A stretch of DNA of 64,000 nucleotides from Clarkia xantiana subsp. parviflora (taxonomy: Eukaryota; Streptophyta; Magnoliopsida; Myrtales; Onagraceae): NCBI GenBank assembly GCA_036873135.1, contig JAPTYO010000009.1:26867756-26931755 (forward strand), read 5' to 3'. Position 1 is the first letter of the stretch; each line of letters begins with the position of its first letter. Shown piece after piece: positions 23,194 through 35,244 of the stretch. The translations under genes and the position numbers were made by a program. The notes beneath the pieces are model-generated. The model did not search any database. It was given only the letters and a program-made list of their open reading frames with translations, and was not told where the DNA came from.

Positions 23194-23540
23194 AACATTC
23201 TTTCTTAATGGTAATTACCATAAAGTATATACCACGCTGTATAATTATTTAATAAAAGATTTCACATCTAAACACAAAATTTGCGACTGCGTACTGTGAG
23301 GGAAACACGAGTGCCCCCAAAGTTCACAACAATTACGATGCTTGCCATAAGTGATTGTTGGAACTTATTCGACCAAAAAATCGGAATATCTATATGGCAG
23401 GATAGTAAATTCTAGCAGCTTTTTAACCTTTTGAAATAGGCCCTAATATCGGAATACTTCGGAAATCCAATTCACAAGCTTTTTATACCTATCTGGCGCG
23501 GGAAAATACCTATCCACGCGGGAATGTGTACACCATGTTG
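23011..23540. other. Unique AT-rich DNA and promoter upstream of the F-box gene
   Basis: Contains an (AT)n tract at about 23164-23189 and otherwise unremarkable sequence leading into the TATA box of the next gene. Confidence 0.4.
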
Positions 23541-23543
23541 GCC

Positions 23544-23550
23544 TATATAA
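23544..23550 (+). promoter_or_regulatory. TATA box of the F-box-like gene
   Basis: TATATAA, about 80 bp upstream of the chosen ATG at 23628. It argues against the upstream in-frame ATG at 23535, which would lie before the transcript start. Confidence 0.5.
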
Positions 23551-23627
23551 AGGAGGGAAATATCGAGAACCTCATCAGATATATATTAAACAAAAAAAAC
23601 AAGAATAAAAAAGAGCTATCTTCCGAA

Positions 23628-24740
23628 ATGAGCAAACAAGACAAGCAGCAGAAGAAGGCAGACTCATACGAATGGATAAAGAAGGTGACATCTTTTTCCA
23701 AAGACGATACTTCATCTGAAGCTACAAATCAACTTTCAGCGACCCCGTCAAAGGGTTCATCTACCTCCCATACTAGGACAAGTCCGGTGACCCCCCAACT
23801 GAAGGCAACTCGAGATGCCTTCAGGGAAACGGCCACCAAAAGGCAAATTTTATTGACTAGATTATTAAGCGGATCATTTAAGGTTCAGCTCGTTATATTA
23901 AGAATAGATTATTATAACTGAATTTCCTCTGCTCTTTGCCAGATTGTTCAATGAAACTGAATGGTCCCCACTGCCGAAAGAAATGTGGGACGAAGTATTA
24001 GGAAGGGTTGCCGAAACACACCCTTCATCGGTCGGTTCATTCGGCTGCTGGTATAACGCACAGAATAAATTATTATTTAACACTGATTTTGAAAGTAATG
24101 CATTCATTATTTATATTTATTCAGAGTTGAAGTATGTAAGTGTGCTGCATGTTGTTTTCATTTATGCAGCGCTAGGGGGGCTGCTGTAGTCGCACGAAGA
24201 TTATACCCACTTTTGTCTCTGAAACACCTTTTTGTAAGGGTTCCCAACATGCCTCAAAAGTTGCTGGGAAGCATTGAGAAAATGTGGGGAACATTTAACA
24301 ACCCTGATGCTGGCATCATGATCGGGGTGCACAAAGGCCTGTACCAAGGTAATGTCCAAGGAGGTGTTCTGTTGCTGAACAAGGTGTTTGTGCTAAATGA
24401 TGATCCACTCGCCGAGTATACAGCTAACATACTCGCGAGGATGAGGCTCTGCACACCTCCACCGTTGATGCATGCGTCTGATGTTTCACTAGAAATAGGA
24501 ACAGAACAGGAACGGGTGTTCTTAGAGACCCGTGCCACAACAATGAAAATGATAACTCTACACGCTGTACATCAACAAGGTTGGTTGGGCGACATGGGTT
24601 ATTGTTCACGTGGCCCAGCAGGAGGCCATTGGGATCAATCTATCAGGCATCATCGATACATAACCTGTAGGGCTTGTTTGTATGATTTCGAGATACATAC
24701 CGTATATGTATTGTTTGAGAACTTAATTAATCCCTACTAG
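23628..24740 (+). CDS. F-box protein, At2g35280-like, probably three exons
   Basis: Exon 1 (23628 to about 23882) encodes a charged Ser/Thr-rich N-terminus starting MSKQDKQQKK. Exon 2 (23943-24050) has an F-box core, LPKEMWDEVLGRVAE. Exon 3 (24170-24740) joins in frame through donor CTG/GTATAAC and acceptor TATGCAG. It has the family's Sel1-like stretch (GVLLLNKVFVLNDDPLAEYT) and a C-terminal Cys pair (ITCRACLYDFE). F-box proteins recruit substrates to SCF ubiquitin ligases. The exon 1 to exon 2 join at 23883/23942 does not keep the frame, so there is a one-base lesion or another splice site. The family's usual C-terminal Cys motif is weak. It may be a pseudogene. The 3' end is duplicated at 25542-25663. 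Confidence 0.55.
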
Positions 24741-24769
24741 TACACCTTTTTGAATCCCCCTTCAGTGTT

Positions 24770-25135
24770 CATTTAATAAGTATGAACTAATTTTTCATTT
24801 GAACTGCATTATGATTATATTACATAGAAATTACTTAAATTATTAAATGTCCAATAAGTTAAAAACTGACTGTGGTTTAAGGTTTAGGGTATGGTTAAGG
24901 TTTACAGTATAGTTGACGAGTGTTTATTTCTTTCAACTATACCTAGTGGTTAAATCATTTAGAATGTTGTGTATAATTTTATTATGTTTGTTCTAATTGT
25001 TATGAGATGACTGTGAACTAAATTTTCATTTGCTGTGCATTCTAAATATTTTACGTACAACTTACTTAAATTATTAAATGTCGAATAAGTTAAAATCTGA
25101 CTATGGTTTAAGGTTTAGGGTATGGTTAGTAGACT
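24770..25135. repeat. Diverged satellite monomers
   Basis: Two degenerate units about 232 bp apart share TTATTAAATGTC, a GGTTTAAGGTTTAGGGTATGG-like core (24874 and 25106) and AAGGTTTACAGT with the 227-bp satellite. They are much more diverged than monomers in the main array and carry TTTAGGG, a plant telomere-like motif. Confidence 0.7.
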
Positions 25136-25541
25136 TGCAGAGCTAACTTCCCGATAGGGGTCAGTTGCATCACAGCTGCAAACCCGCATTAAATGCTACT
25201 GCGGGATAAATATATGATTATTCATGTCTTATCAGGCCATATATATGTCATTCGAAGTCCAATTACAAAAAGTGAAATTCCAAAAAAGTTGTATTTGAAA
25301 TTAATGTTTCGTTTTAATGAAGATGAAACAATGTATTATAATGAAGCTGAAACAATGTCTTATAATGAGAGCAGTCCAAGAATGATACATCAGTTTGTAT
25401 TGTTAAATTTGTTAACAGAGAGTCACTTGTGGTTATTATAGTAGGTGCACTTAATAATTGGCCAATAAAAGTATACAACATTCATTCGAAATAAATATTT
25501 TCTTATAAACAAATTATTTTATCCAAATAAATCGACATTAT
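25136..25541. other. AT-rich spacer
   Basis: Contains a short open frame (25193-25441) with repeated NE(D/A)ETM(Y/S)YNE phrases. I see no family signature and do not call it a gene. Confidence 0.4.
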
Positions 25542-25663
25542 AGGAGGCCATTTGGATCTATCTATCAGGCATCATCGATACATAAACTGTAGGGCTTGTT
25601 TGTACCATTTCGAGGTACATAACATCTATGTATTGTTTGACAACTTAATTAATCCCTACTAGT
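25542..25663 (+). pseudogene. Duplicated 3' end of the F-box-like gene
   Basis: About 120 bp matching 24618-24740, from AGGAGGCCATT to the stop and the shared ATCCCTACTAGT. A dozen or so differences suggest an old local duplication. No upstream coding sequence accompanies it. Confidence 0.8.
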
Positions 25664-25696
25664 TATTTAGTGATGACCCGTATATAATGAGAAATA

Positions 25697-25765
25697 ACTG
25701 AACCCTAAACCCAAAACACTGAACCCCAAATGACCAAACCCTTAACCCTAAACCCCAAAAAATGA
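25697..25765. repeat. Degenerate telomere-like repeat
   Basis: Several AACCCTAAACCC-type units (CCCTAAA variants) within 70 bp. This is a short interstitial telomere-like tract close to the diverged satellite monomers, which carry the complementary TTTAGGG. Confidence 0.55.
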
Positions 25766-26740
25766 CAACAAATTAATGAGAGATGTCTGACATAGTTTTT
25801 TTTTGGATTTCGTTGAAAACAATTATTAATGGGAAAAAAAAATTATTAAGTATTCTGCGACTAAATTGTAATGACTAATTCAAATATTATATTCAACTAT
25901 ACAAGGCCTAACTAATAACATCATGTCGATAAAATATTAGTTACATTTTTAATGAATTACACCACATCCTACATGGTGGAGTTAATACTGTCCACATAAT
26001 AAAAAACTATACCGTATCTTTGTGTGAGAACAAAAATCTGTCGGATGAAATTAATGCTACATAGCTAAAAGTGAAGGCAAACACATTGGAGTGGACAATC
26101 GTCTAACCAAGATTTTTTACATAAACTTGCATGCAGCAGTCTAGCCGACGTGGTTGCAGATGGGGAACGGTGATGTAATTGAAAGAGAAATAGAGTATGA
26201 CTTGATGAATAATTTTTTCTCGGACTAATCATAACTAAAATTATACATTTAAGTATATGGAATTCTATGTTTAAATATATGGAAATATATGTATTGAATA
26301 AACTAATCAAATGTACTATATGTACTATATATATACGACAGTTATATTTGTATAATAAAATTTTAATGGTTTCACATATAAATAAGTATCTAAGGTTTCT
26401 TAAATATATAAACTTGTGTATATGAGTGGTGACCTTACAAATTAATAAAATACATCAACTATTAAGTATATAGTTGACATTACATAGATTTTATTAAGTA
26501 TATTTGTTTCTTTATGGAATTTGTTTTTCTAATTTTACTTTGTCACGAAATATTTTTAGAATTTATTATCTGATTGTTTTTGCCAAACGATCATATTATT
26601 AGCGAACTAAAACCAAAAAGTACCAACTAGTGAATTATTTAGTATATAATTAATTATCCGACCCCTAGACTGTACAGTGTATTGTTGAATATAGGCCAAG
26701 GGAAGTTAAACTATTACAAGAAGGGAACTGGCATAGGTAA
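25766..26740. other. AT-rich intergenic DNA
   Basis: No gene, RNA or clear element border seen on either strand. Confidence 0.4.
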
Positions 26741-26843
26741 TCTTCATCGTGACGTCCAAACTTGTATCCTCGAACCCTTCCTCTCCTCTCTATCTACCTT
26801 CAACTTTAAGGAAAATACCCTTTGATAATTGGTCGTCCCAACC

Positions 26844-29800
26844 ATGTCAGCCAACGATAATCAACCTGGAAACGGAGATTCTGAAGGTTAGCTCCAAACC
26901 CTTGTTTTCATCTACTTCTTTCAGCCCTCAAGATTGTTTTAACTTGACAATGCTTCAGTACTGCGTGTTCATTAATTTGCCCCCACTGAGTGTTCATACA
27001 TTTTGACTACTTCGCCAAAAAAAATAACTATACATTAGTATTGTCATCTTAAGTATACATTTTCTACAGCATGGCCGTCTCAATAGAAGATGACACCTAA
27101 ACCCAGAATTTAATTTGACGCCTTTTGATATTGTTATTTTTTTTATGTTGTTATTTTTTTTTAATTTATCATATGTATACGTGAAGTCCCTAGTTAAAGG
27201 AATCTTATCAAATATTAATTCCTAAAATTTCATTTTTAGTTGATAAATATAGTTAAAACTTACAGTAGTTCATTTAAGTTTTCTTATTACATTAGTGAAA
27301 CTGTTCACTTTTTTTTTCAACTAACTTTATTTTCGTATGACTTAATTCATAAAAACGTTAACTAACTTTAGATTGTAAAATTCAATTCGACGAAAAGTGC
27401 ATTATAATTTTCTGCTGATTTTAATTTATTTTGGAAAAGATGTATGGCAAAAAATAAAAAAGATAAAACGTGAAAATAAATGTTACAGACTGGAATCGAC
27501 ACCGTTACTACTTAAGAAAAAGACACACTCTCGTTCCACTGACATACAAATGCATCTGGTTATAATTATGAAATATTTGTTAGATGTTTATAACGTACAA
27601 CAAGTTAAAACGAGGCCTAGAAAATTGTGAGGCCCAAAGCCCTACCCTTGGTGGCTTGGGCCTTAAGCCGGGCCTCATTTTCTGGATGATAACTTGTATG
27701 TTTGATTTATTGCTTTGTTTGTGAGTTGGCAGAGACTATGTACTCGAGCTTTAAGTTGGATCGTAGACTGAACCTGACTGTTGTCCTGACACAATTGGTA
27801 TGACTATAGGTTTGCAGTACGAGAACCCTATACATTTCGACGAGTTCAATGATCCGATTCCCCCAAGCAAAGAAGATGACCCGCCAAAATTCTTCGACTC
27901 ACTTGATCATGTACTGTCGTGGTACACTGCATACGGTCAGGAATGTGGGTTTAGGGTAAAAAGGCACTATAGTCATAAAGACCCAAATGGAGCAGTAATA
28001 CAGTGTGTCTTTGCTTGCAACCGGGAGGGCAAACGTAGAGAGGTGTACAGAAATCGACCTGACCGCAAGAGAGAAGCCACAACAGAAACGCGTGTCGGTT
28101 GTAAGGCAAGGCTATCATGTAAATTAGTACCAGTAAATATGAAGTGGTGTATCGACGCATTCCACAATGACCACAACCATGAATTACTTCCGAATACTTA
28201 CAGTCAGTTCATCTCCGGTTTTAACAAACGCGTTCCAGCGGCTGACACTACACTAACGGAGACAATGAAACAGGTAGGAATACCCGCAACCAGAGTCTTC
28301 GACTTCCTAGCAGTTAGGGAGGGTGGATACGAGAAGTTGGGGTATAGGAAGCGGGATTTGTACAACTACCTAGATATGATACAGAAGAAATTGACTGGCC
28401 AGAATGATGCGGATCGGGCGTTAAGCTATATGTCCGGAAAGGAGGTCAATGACCCTCAATTCTTCTACGCCATCGACTTGGACGAACAACAGCAGCTATC
28501 CAGATTGATTTGGATGGATGGTGGATGTAGGTCTGACTACGCATCTTTCGGCGATGTAGCTCTAATGGATGCAACCTACAAAACAAACATATATGGCCAA
28601 CCCTTGATTGTAATCGGCGGAGTAAGCAACCACCACAATACGCTCATATTTGCCACCGGTCTTCTGCATGACGAAACAGAAGCCAGTTACGTATGGTTTT
28701 TGCAAAAATTTCGTGAAGGTATGGGTAACTCTGCCCCGAAATGCCTGATAACAGACGGAGACACGTCAATGGCGTTGGCAATAGAGCAGGTCTTCCCTGA
28801 GACGAGACATCGATTGTGTGGATGGCACTTATCTAGGAACGCAGACAGCCATATCAAAATTCCAGGATTCCAAAAGGAGTTCCACCAGTTGGTCTATACC
28901 CCTATGACAGAAATGGCTTTCGAAAATGAGTGGCGTAATTTTTTAGCTAAATACGGGATGGATGGAGAGGGGGGGTTGGATAGAGAGTTGGGAGGTGAGG
29001 GGGGTTGGAGGACGGAGAGGGGGGGGGGGGTTGGAGGAAGGAGAGGGGGGGTTGGAGGAAGGAGATGGGGGGTTTGAGAAGGACCCGTTGGAGAAAGCAA
29101 AGAGGTGGCTGAGGGCCCAGTACCGTCGTCGCTCGAAGTGGGCAGCTACTTTCTTTAGAGGAGTTTTCTGCGGTGAGGCTAGGACGACGCAACGTATAGA
29201 AGGTCTCAATGCTAAATTCAAGAACCAGCTAGTCAGGGGGACGTCGATGCGCCTGATAGTGTTGCTCAAGTATGCCGACATCCTGTTGCAAAAGTCAAGG
29301 CAGACAAATTTTGAAGCCGAGTATACGGCAATATCGACACTAGTGCAGAGTTCTGTAACAGTCCTAAAACAAATTGGGAAGAACGCACGCAAGATTTACA
29401 CTCCAGCTTCGATGGTGAGGATAGTCAAACTGATCGGACTGGTGGGTGCAACGATAGTCAACGGCCCGGTGAGATCAGAGACAAGCACCGTGGTATTCCG
29501 TCAAAGACTACGACAAATTTTTTATAGGTGAATGGACGGTTCAATATTGTGAAGCCACGACCGAGCTCAATTGTGATTGCCCGTATTTTGAGACTGTCGG
29601 CTTGCCTTGTGAACACTCGTTTGCAGTAATGAAATACGAGCATCTGCAGCAAATTCCCGACAATTTGGTGAACAATAGATGGACGATGAGGCCAATCAAT
29701 AGTCCAAGTATACCAACAGGCATTCCGTCCGAGGCCCCACGCAGCATACACTCTCACTACGCCTCGATTTTATCAGCAGCAGTAGCAGCAGGTGATGATG

Positions 29801-30255
29801 CCACGTTTAAAAAGGCACTGCATGAATTGAACAATTTAGGAGACCTGCCCCGTCATACACCTCGAGAGACTACAACATCGCCCAAGAAGACTGCTGAAAA
29901 TCCCAGGAATTCAACTAAGAAACGAACTGCCAGGAAGAATAAATCTAGTCGTAAACGACCAGACAATAAGAATACAGGTAAAGAATATACTGGTCTGCGC
30001 TCTAATCATCTACCCAACAGAAATGAAGTTCCCCCTGGTTACAACTATGATGATTTACCCACCCAAGAAGAAACTACAACTGATGTACCTAACACCCAAG
30101 AAGAAACTACAACTGACATACCACCCAGCCAAGAAGACACAATTACTGATGTCCACAATATTTATGCCAGCCCTTATACTTCTGCTTGGTCGGTGAACAA
30201 CAATCCAAATTTCTACTACCCATCGTTTAGTTTCCTCCGCTCTTATCGCAATTAA
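26844..30255 (+). pseudogene. FAR1/FHY3-like (MULE transposase-derived) gene, disrupted
   Basis: Exon 1 is 26844-26886 (MSANDNQPGNGDSE plus one base). The intron ends at AG 27809, and joining at 27810 restores GLQYENPIHFDEF in frame. Next come a FAR1-type zinc-binding DNA-binding domain (CVFAC, GCKARLSC, HNDHNHE) and the MULE catalytic core with Asp in LMDATYKTN and CLITDGDTSMA and Glu in RIEGLNAKFK. Then there is a SWIM zinc finger, CDCPYFETVGLPCEHSF. The C-terminus is basic, then has repeats of TQEETTTD. A G-rich repeat at about 28965-29090 replaces a linker and shifts frame, and a second frame change lies between about 29440 and 29500. The gene is therefore probably dead as read. It may be a host FAR1-related gene or the transposase of a Mutator-like element; no terminal repeats were identified. 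Confidence 0.8.
28965..29090 (+). repeat. G-rich purine repeat in the FAR1/MULE gene
   Basis: About 125 bp made of GGATGGAGAG-, GTTGGAGGAAGG-like units and G runs of 6-12. Two reading frames are open across it, so changes in copy number switch frame. The G runs could form quadruplexes. It lies between FLAKYG and DPLEKAKRW. Confidence 0.85.
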
Positions 30256-30538
30256 CCAACTTGTAATTTCATATACTGCTCAACACACCTGGTGTATCAA
30301 TCAGATTCCCGTTAACCTTGCAGATTATGTTACCTAAGCAAAACGTGTAAAATAGGTTCTAACACAGACAGTCAAACCAATATGCTGCAGTTCCCTAACA
30401 GCATGCGTATTTCTTAGCAAACACATGTTTTATCAGTCAACATGCTGACGGACACAATTGAAATTCATGTTGGACCTGTTATTTTAGGCAGCTGATTTAT
30501 CATCACAACAAAAAATCCTGTAGCGGAGGAAAAACATT

Positions 30539-30616
30539 GAATTGACATGCAGCTACCACGGATTGAACCTAGGACGTGTCACCAATTAACTAGCGTGCTA
30601 CCACTAGGCTGAATAG
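30539..30616 (-). repeat. tRNA-like (SINE-type) fragment
   Basis: On minus it reads GCCTAGTGGTAGCACG (box A-like), then GGTTCAATCC (box B-like) about 35 nt later. It does not fold into an obvious full cloverleaf with acceptor stem, so a tRNA-derived SINE remnant is more likely than a tRNA gene. Confidence 0.4.
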
Positions 30617-30719
30617 AAAACTTAGTCTGATATCATATACATTTAGTAAATACACAAATAATTGGTTTATAGTTGCTAGGTTGGATTGTCTATAATTTGG
30701 ACCTTGCCGTCCATTACTC

Positions 30720-31024
30720 TCCATTCTGCAGAAACCCTAGAAGACACATCAAGGAAACGGCGAAACGCAACAGGTCCATCGGCTTCGTCGCGTCGACTCG
30801 ACTGTCTTTTGTTGTATCTCTAGGTAATATAATTGTTCTATGTTAGGTTAGATTTTCAATATCATCATCTAATTGTCAATCTTCTTTGCACTTCATCGAT
30901 TTTAGGTTAGATTTACTGCAGTTGAATAATTGAAACTGTAATTCTTTTCGGAATTCATGTGTTTGTGTTAATTTTTAGTTAAATAGCTGATAGTTCTACG
31001 ATTCGATGTGTTTCAGATATAAAA
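30720..31024 (+). promoter_or_regulatory. 5' untranslated exon and intron of the next gene
   Basis: A C/A-rich leader around 30730-30823 contains AAACCCTAGAAG, typical of plant 5' UTRs. A likely intron runs from GTAATAT at 30824 to TTTCAG at 31016, leaving ATATAAAA before the ATG at 31025. Confidence 0.5.
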
Positions 31025-31599
31025 ATGGCTGATCACGGTGACTTCGACGGTAACAAGTTGTCTTTCTTATTGGTTGTGGTTATTTTAAATTGATATGCCT
31101 TTAGTAAACAAGCAGTTTAAAATGGGACTTGCAGATGAGGATCAGATGTTGGATTATTTCCTGTCTCGAAGTAATATTTCATTTCGAGTAACAGTAGATG
31201 AGGACACGAAAACAAAATTAGTAAGTGAAATCAACAATTCATCTTTTGATGTGATGGTATTGGCTCAGTGGATTGGATACTTGTTGTTGGTTTGATGGTT
31301 CAATTAAATTGTACTTTAACCGAATTATGTAGGCTATCCTGAATGAGTTTATCCAAGATGCACATCTGGAAAACCGTCAAACGCTCCTTGTAATGGACCA
31401 GTCTCACCTGGTAAAGCCGATGCAGCTTGCTAAAAACTATGTCACTAATTGCTGTCCATCGGGTTCAAACCCATGGCGATACAGCATAAGGAATGGGTGG
31501 GCATATTTTTACACCAGAGCTGGACTAAAGGAGTCAGATGAGCTGACTGTTGTGTTTTCTGGTGAAGACATGGTGTTTGTGGGAGTCTTCCGTTCCTAA
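31025..31599 (+). CDS. Small three-coding-exon protein with B3-like C-terminus
   Basis: Coding exons 31025-31049, 31105-31220 and 31333-31599 join in frame with standard borders (donor GTAAGT at 31221, acceptor TGTAG at 31332) to give a 127-aa protein starting MADHGDFDVNKQFKMGL. The C-terminal part, WRYSIRNGWAYFYTRAGL followed by SDELTVVFSG, resembles the end of a plant B3 DNA-binding domain (NGW..F then a D-containing strand). The N-terminal half is not recognised. No stop or frameshift is present, so it may be expressed. B3 assignment is tentative. Confidence 0.55.
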
Positions 31600-32228
31600 T
31601 AAAATCAAAGGCGTTAAATGACAGAACATTGGAGCCCATTGGGCGTGTATTATGTCTTTTTTTGGGGTTTACAAACTATTAGGGATGTATGTTTCCCAAT
31701 ATGTAGGACTGAATGTTGCAATGGGTGTTCATCAAACTTATTTCCTGGTTTTCTTCGTAATGGGGATATATGTGTCCCCTTGTGTGGATGTTTAAAAAAT
31801 GGTTAATAAAAGGAAATAACGACTAAAGAAGAGCCATCGAGGATATTGAATCCAGTACTAATAATTCAGCAGAAGCACATTATGCTTATACATATCTATT
31901 AGCTAGAATCTGAATGCAAAGATTGTTAATATAAAAATCATTCAATAATGTAGGAACCATGAATAAAACCATCAGAAGTTTGCCTTGTGTATTAAACTGC
32001 TCAGATCGAGCAACTTGACACTCATTTCCAATAACGGCTGTATGGCTGTCCCATTTCCTGTTCTGAATTATCCCATATATCATCCCTTGTTTCTTCCAGA
32101 ATCGGATGCACGTTCCCAAACGGATACATCAAAATCAGCTAGCTCAACAGCTTCTGGTGTCTGGTATTTACCAAGCATTAGAGCTCGATAAGACTCCTTG
32201 AAACACATACCTCAATAAGACTCCTTGA
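31600..32228. other. Spacer downstream of the B3-like gene
   Basis: No gene seen. A short phrase, ATAAGACTCCTTGAAAC, is repeated at about 32189 and 32214, just before the deletion copy below. Confidence 0.4.
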
Positions 32229-32440
32229 AACAACTACCTAAACATGATACAGAAGAAATTGACTGGGCAGAATGATGCGGATCGAGCGTTAAGTTATATG
32301 TCCGGAAAGGAAGCCAATGACCCTCTGTTCTTCTCCGCTCTTATCGAAATTAACCAACTTGTAATTTCATATACTGCTCAACACAGCTGTTGTATGTATC
32401 AGATTCGCGTTAACCTTGTAGATTATTTTACATAAGCAAA
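32229..32440 (+). pseudogene. Internal-deletion copy of the FAR1/MULE gene
   Basis: Starts with homology to 28363-28466 (ACAACTACCTA, then MIQKKLTGQNDADRALSYMSG), then jumps to homology with 30234-30352, the last codons and 3' UTR. About 1.77 kb is missing. The join falls at TTCTCCGCTC, where the parental sequences share a few bases. Divergence from the parent is modest. It is too small to encode a product. Confidence 0.85.
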
Positions 32441-33718
32441 ACGTGTCCAACCAATTCTCTCCTTCGCTGGAATTTTTTTAGTCACTCAACCATAAATTGA
32501 ATGAAACCTAAACTGATTGAAAAATCCTTTTGCACGAAACACAAATGTATGTATCTACTCTTTCAAATACTGTTTCTTGTTAAACAACATTCAAATTCAA
32601 TTCATCAGGATTGCATTAAAACAGAATGTAATGTCCGAAAATGAATGCCTATGGTTGTATTGAACAGCAAATTAACACAATACAACAGTAATAGAGGTTC
32701 AATTCATCAATATCACTATCCACGTATCCATATACAACCAACAACACGTCTCATAAATATCAACACACAGACAATTGAAGCTTCATAATGCAAGATGAAA
32801 AGATGCTTCAAAATGGACTTGTCTGGCCTGTGAAATGGAGCAACGACATTGAAATCCCTCCTTCATATGCCCTCCTTCGAGAAGCGACCGCAGCGCAGCG
32901 GAATGATTCAGCAATGGAGGTAGGGAAGGAGGTAAGGGAAGGCGGGTGAAGAAGGATAAGGGTAGCTCCGTCGAACTAGACTACAGACCCAAAACGTAAC
33001 GTATAGTAAACGGCAAGTTCAAACTTCACATCCGGTCTAGATAAATCTTCGAACCGTGGTCTAATTCACTTAAGTGATGTGATATGATGTGACAAGAACC
33101 ACTAAACCGCATTTTTTTTTATCTTTTTTACGAAATTACAAGTTTGCCATTAAATACAGGTCGCTCATTGGTGGAAATTAGGCCGCATGAAGCAGCGGCC
33201 GTTCCATAGTTTAGTCCCTTTATAAAAAAATCGGATTTACTTAAGGTTTGCCCCCTCTGAAATTCTTGGAGAATAGTTTGCCCCAGTAGATCTTGAGCTT
33301 TATCTAAACAAAGAAAAAAGAAGAATACGTGACAAAAAATTATGAATCTCCGTAGAAGAATACGTGACCTCCATAGAAGTTGAAGTTTTGGTTTTTATGA
33401 GTGTTGGTAAAATGTGAAGGACGAAGAAGAAGATAAAGAGAGGAGAGGAAAGAGATGGGACTTGGGAGAGAGATGACATGACATGATATAACATTATCTT
33501 TTCTTTTTCCTTTTAAGTTTTAATTTGATTTTGGTCAATAAACAATCGTACATTTTCATATGGTAATAATGGTTGTCCATTTGTTATTGCTATTCTAAAT
33601 CTGCCTCATTTGTTGTTTTTTTTTTCCAACCTGGATTAACTAAAATTCATGATTTTCAAATATGTCAGTATTTGAACTATTCTTCATTTCTTTGTATAGT
33701 ATTATATATATATATATA
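32441..33718. other. Intergenic DNA
   Basis: No gene supported. A GC-richer patch at about 32820-33010 has no clear frame. A short minus-strand frame at 33300-33494 lacks any signature. Confidence 0.4.
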
Positions 33719-35181
33719 CTAGTTATTAACGCGTGCGTTGCACGCGTATCGATTGTCTAAGTTTCAAGATACATAATTTATCTTAAGTTTTCTAATATGA
33801 TAATATTTAATTAATACATGGTCAAGTTAATGGTTGCGAGAAATGAATATGTATGATAAAAAAAACGACACAATATAGTTCAAAATGGGAAAAATAGAAG
33901 ATGTTAATTAGGTACAAAATTAACTATTGTTTCAGTTACGGTACTAAATTAGCCTTACAAGTATATACATTTACAGTTAGAACTAATACAGAGTTGGATC
34001 ACGCATGACGTGGGTTATTAATGACAAAGTTGTATCTAACTCATCAACTTGAGGAGTGAAGATTGTAAACCAGTACTTAACTACTTAGAGTCATCGGTAA
34101 TCGGTGAAGCAGTTTAACCTATACAAACGTAACTATATACTTTCCTTGCAATTTTATACCATAATACCAACAAAAATCGATTTAACGCTAAATGAAATTC
34201 AATTCATTAAAATATAAATTTTATACTTAACTTTACGTCAATTACTTATTTACTACTAATTAGGTTGTACACAATTCGTTTGAACTGATAGGCGGAAGAA
34301 CTAAATTAATAGTTCGAGACCCTAAATGTTGGACGATGTGTAATTTATCTGTAAGGTCAAATTTCAAGAACTGTGGTGGACCCATATTTTGACACTTTAT
34401 ATAATTTGACAATTGACTGATATATGTGATACAAAAAATCTCAACATGTACTCAAAATTTGCACGAGTTGAGTACATATCCTACTTTCAAGGTAACTCAA
34501 ATTTATAGGTATATTGTATTAAGAAGTTAATGATAATTAATGTAGGATATCAGTTAAACGACCTTAACTAAAAAAAATAATGCAATTTAACTAATGCAAA
34601 TTTTAGTAATTCTCAAATATAGTAGAGACTAAATCATCAATTTTTTAAATCACCAATGTCAGAAGTTTATACTTGAATTCGCCTTAACTATCTATTCAAC
34701 TACTAATTATGATATACCTATTATGATTGAATTTACAATCACAAGAACTAAATTAATAATTCAATCCATTAAGTAACATGTTATATGTAAAGTCAAACTT
34801 CAAGAACCACATTTGATTTATATGTTGAAATGTTATTATATGAGTTGACAAGTGACTGATTTATGTGATACAAAATGTCAACAGGAGGAACATCCCCAAA
34901 TCTGGGATATGGTGAATAGAAAAATGCATGCACCCGACATTTTAACATACTGAATGCGTATCATATGTCAATGACTCAATGTCGACTCTAATTGATAAGT
35001 ATATTAGATTTAGAAGTTAATAGTAACTACAGTGACATGTCAATTAAGCGAACTTAAAAAATAAAAATAATCAAATTTAACTAAATGATTTTTTTAGTAA
35101 TAGTAAAGATAAAAATATATGGGTCTTAGAGATAATAAGGACCAATTCACCAATTTTATAAAAATATGGAAACTAAATATA

Positions 35182-35244
<63 letters not shown>

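Noticed and set aside
30539..30616. Functional tRNA gene
   Set aside because: Box A- and B-like motifs are present, but a complete acceptor stem and anticodon arm are not evident. A SINE remnant is likelier.
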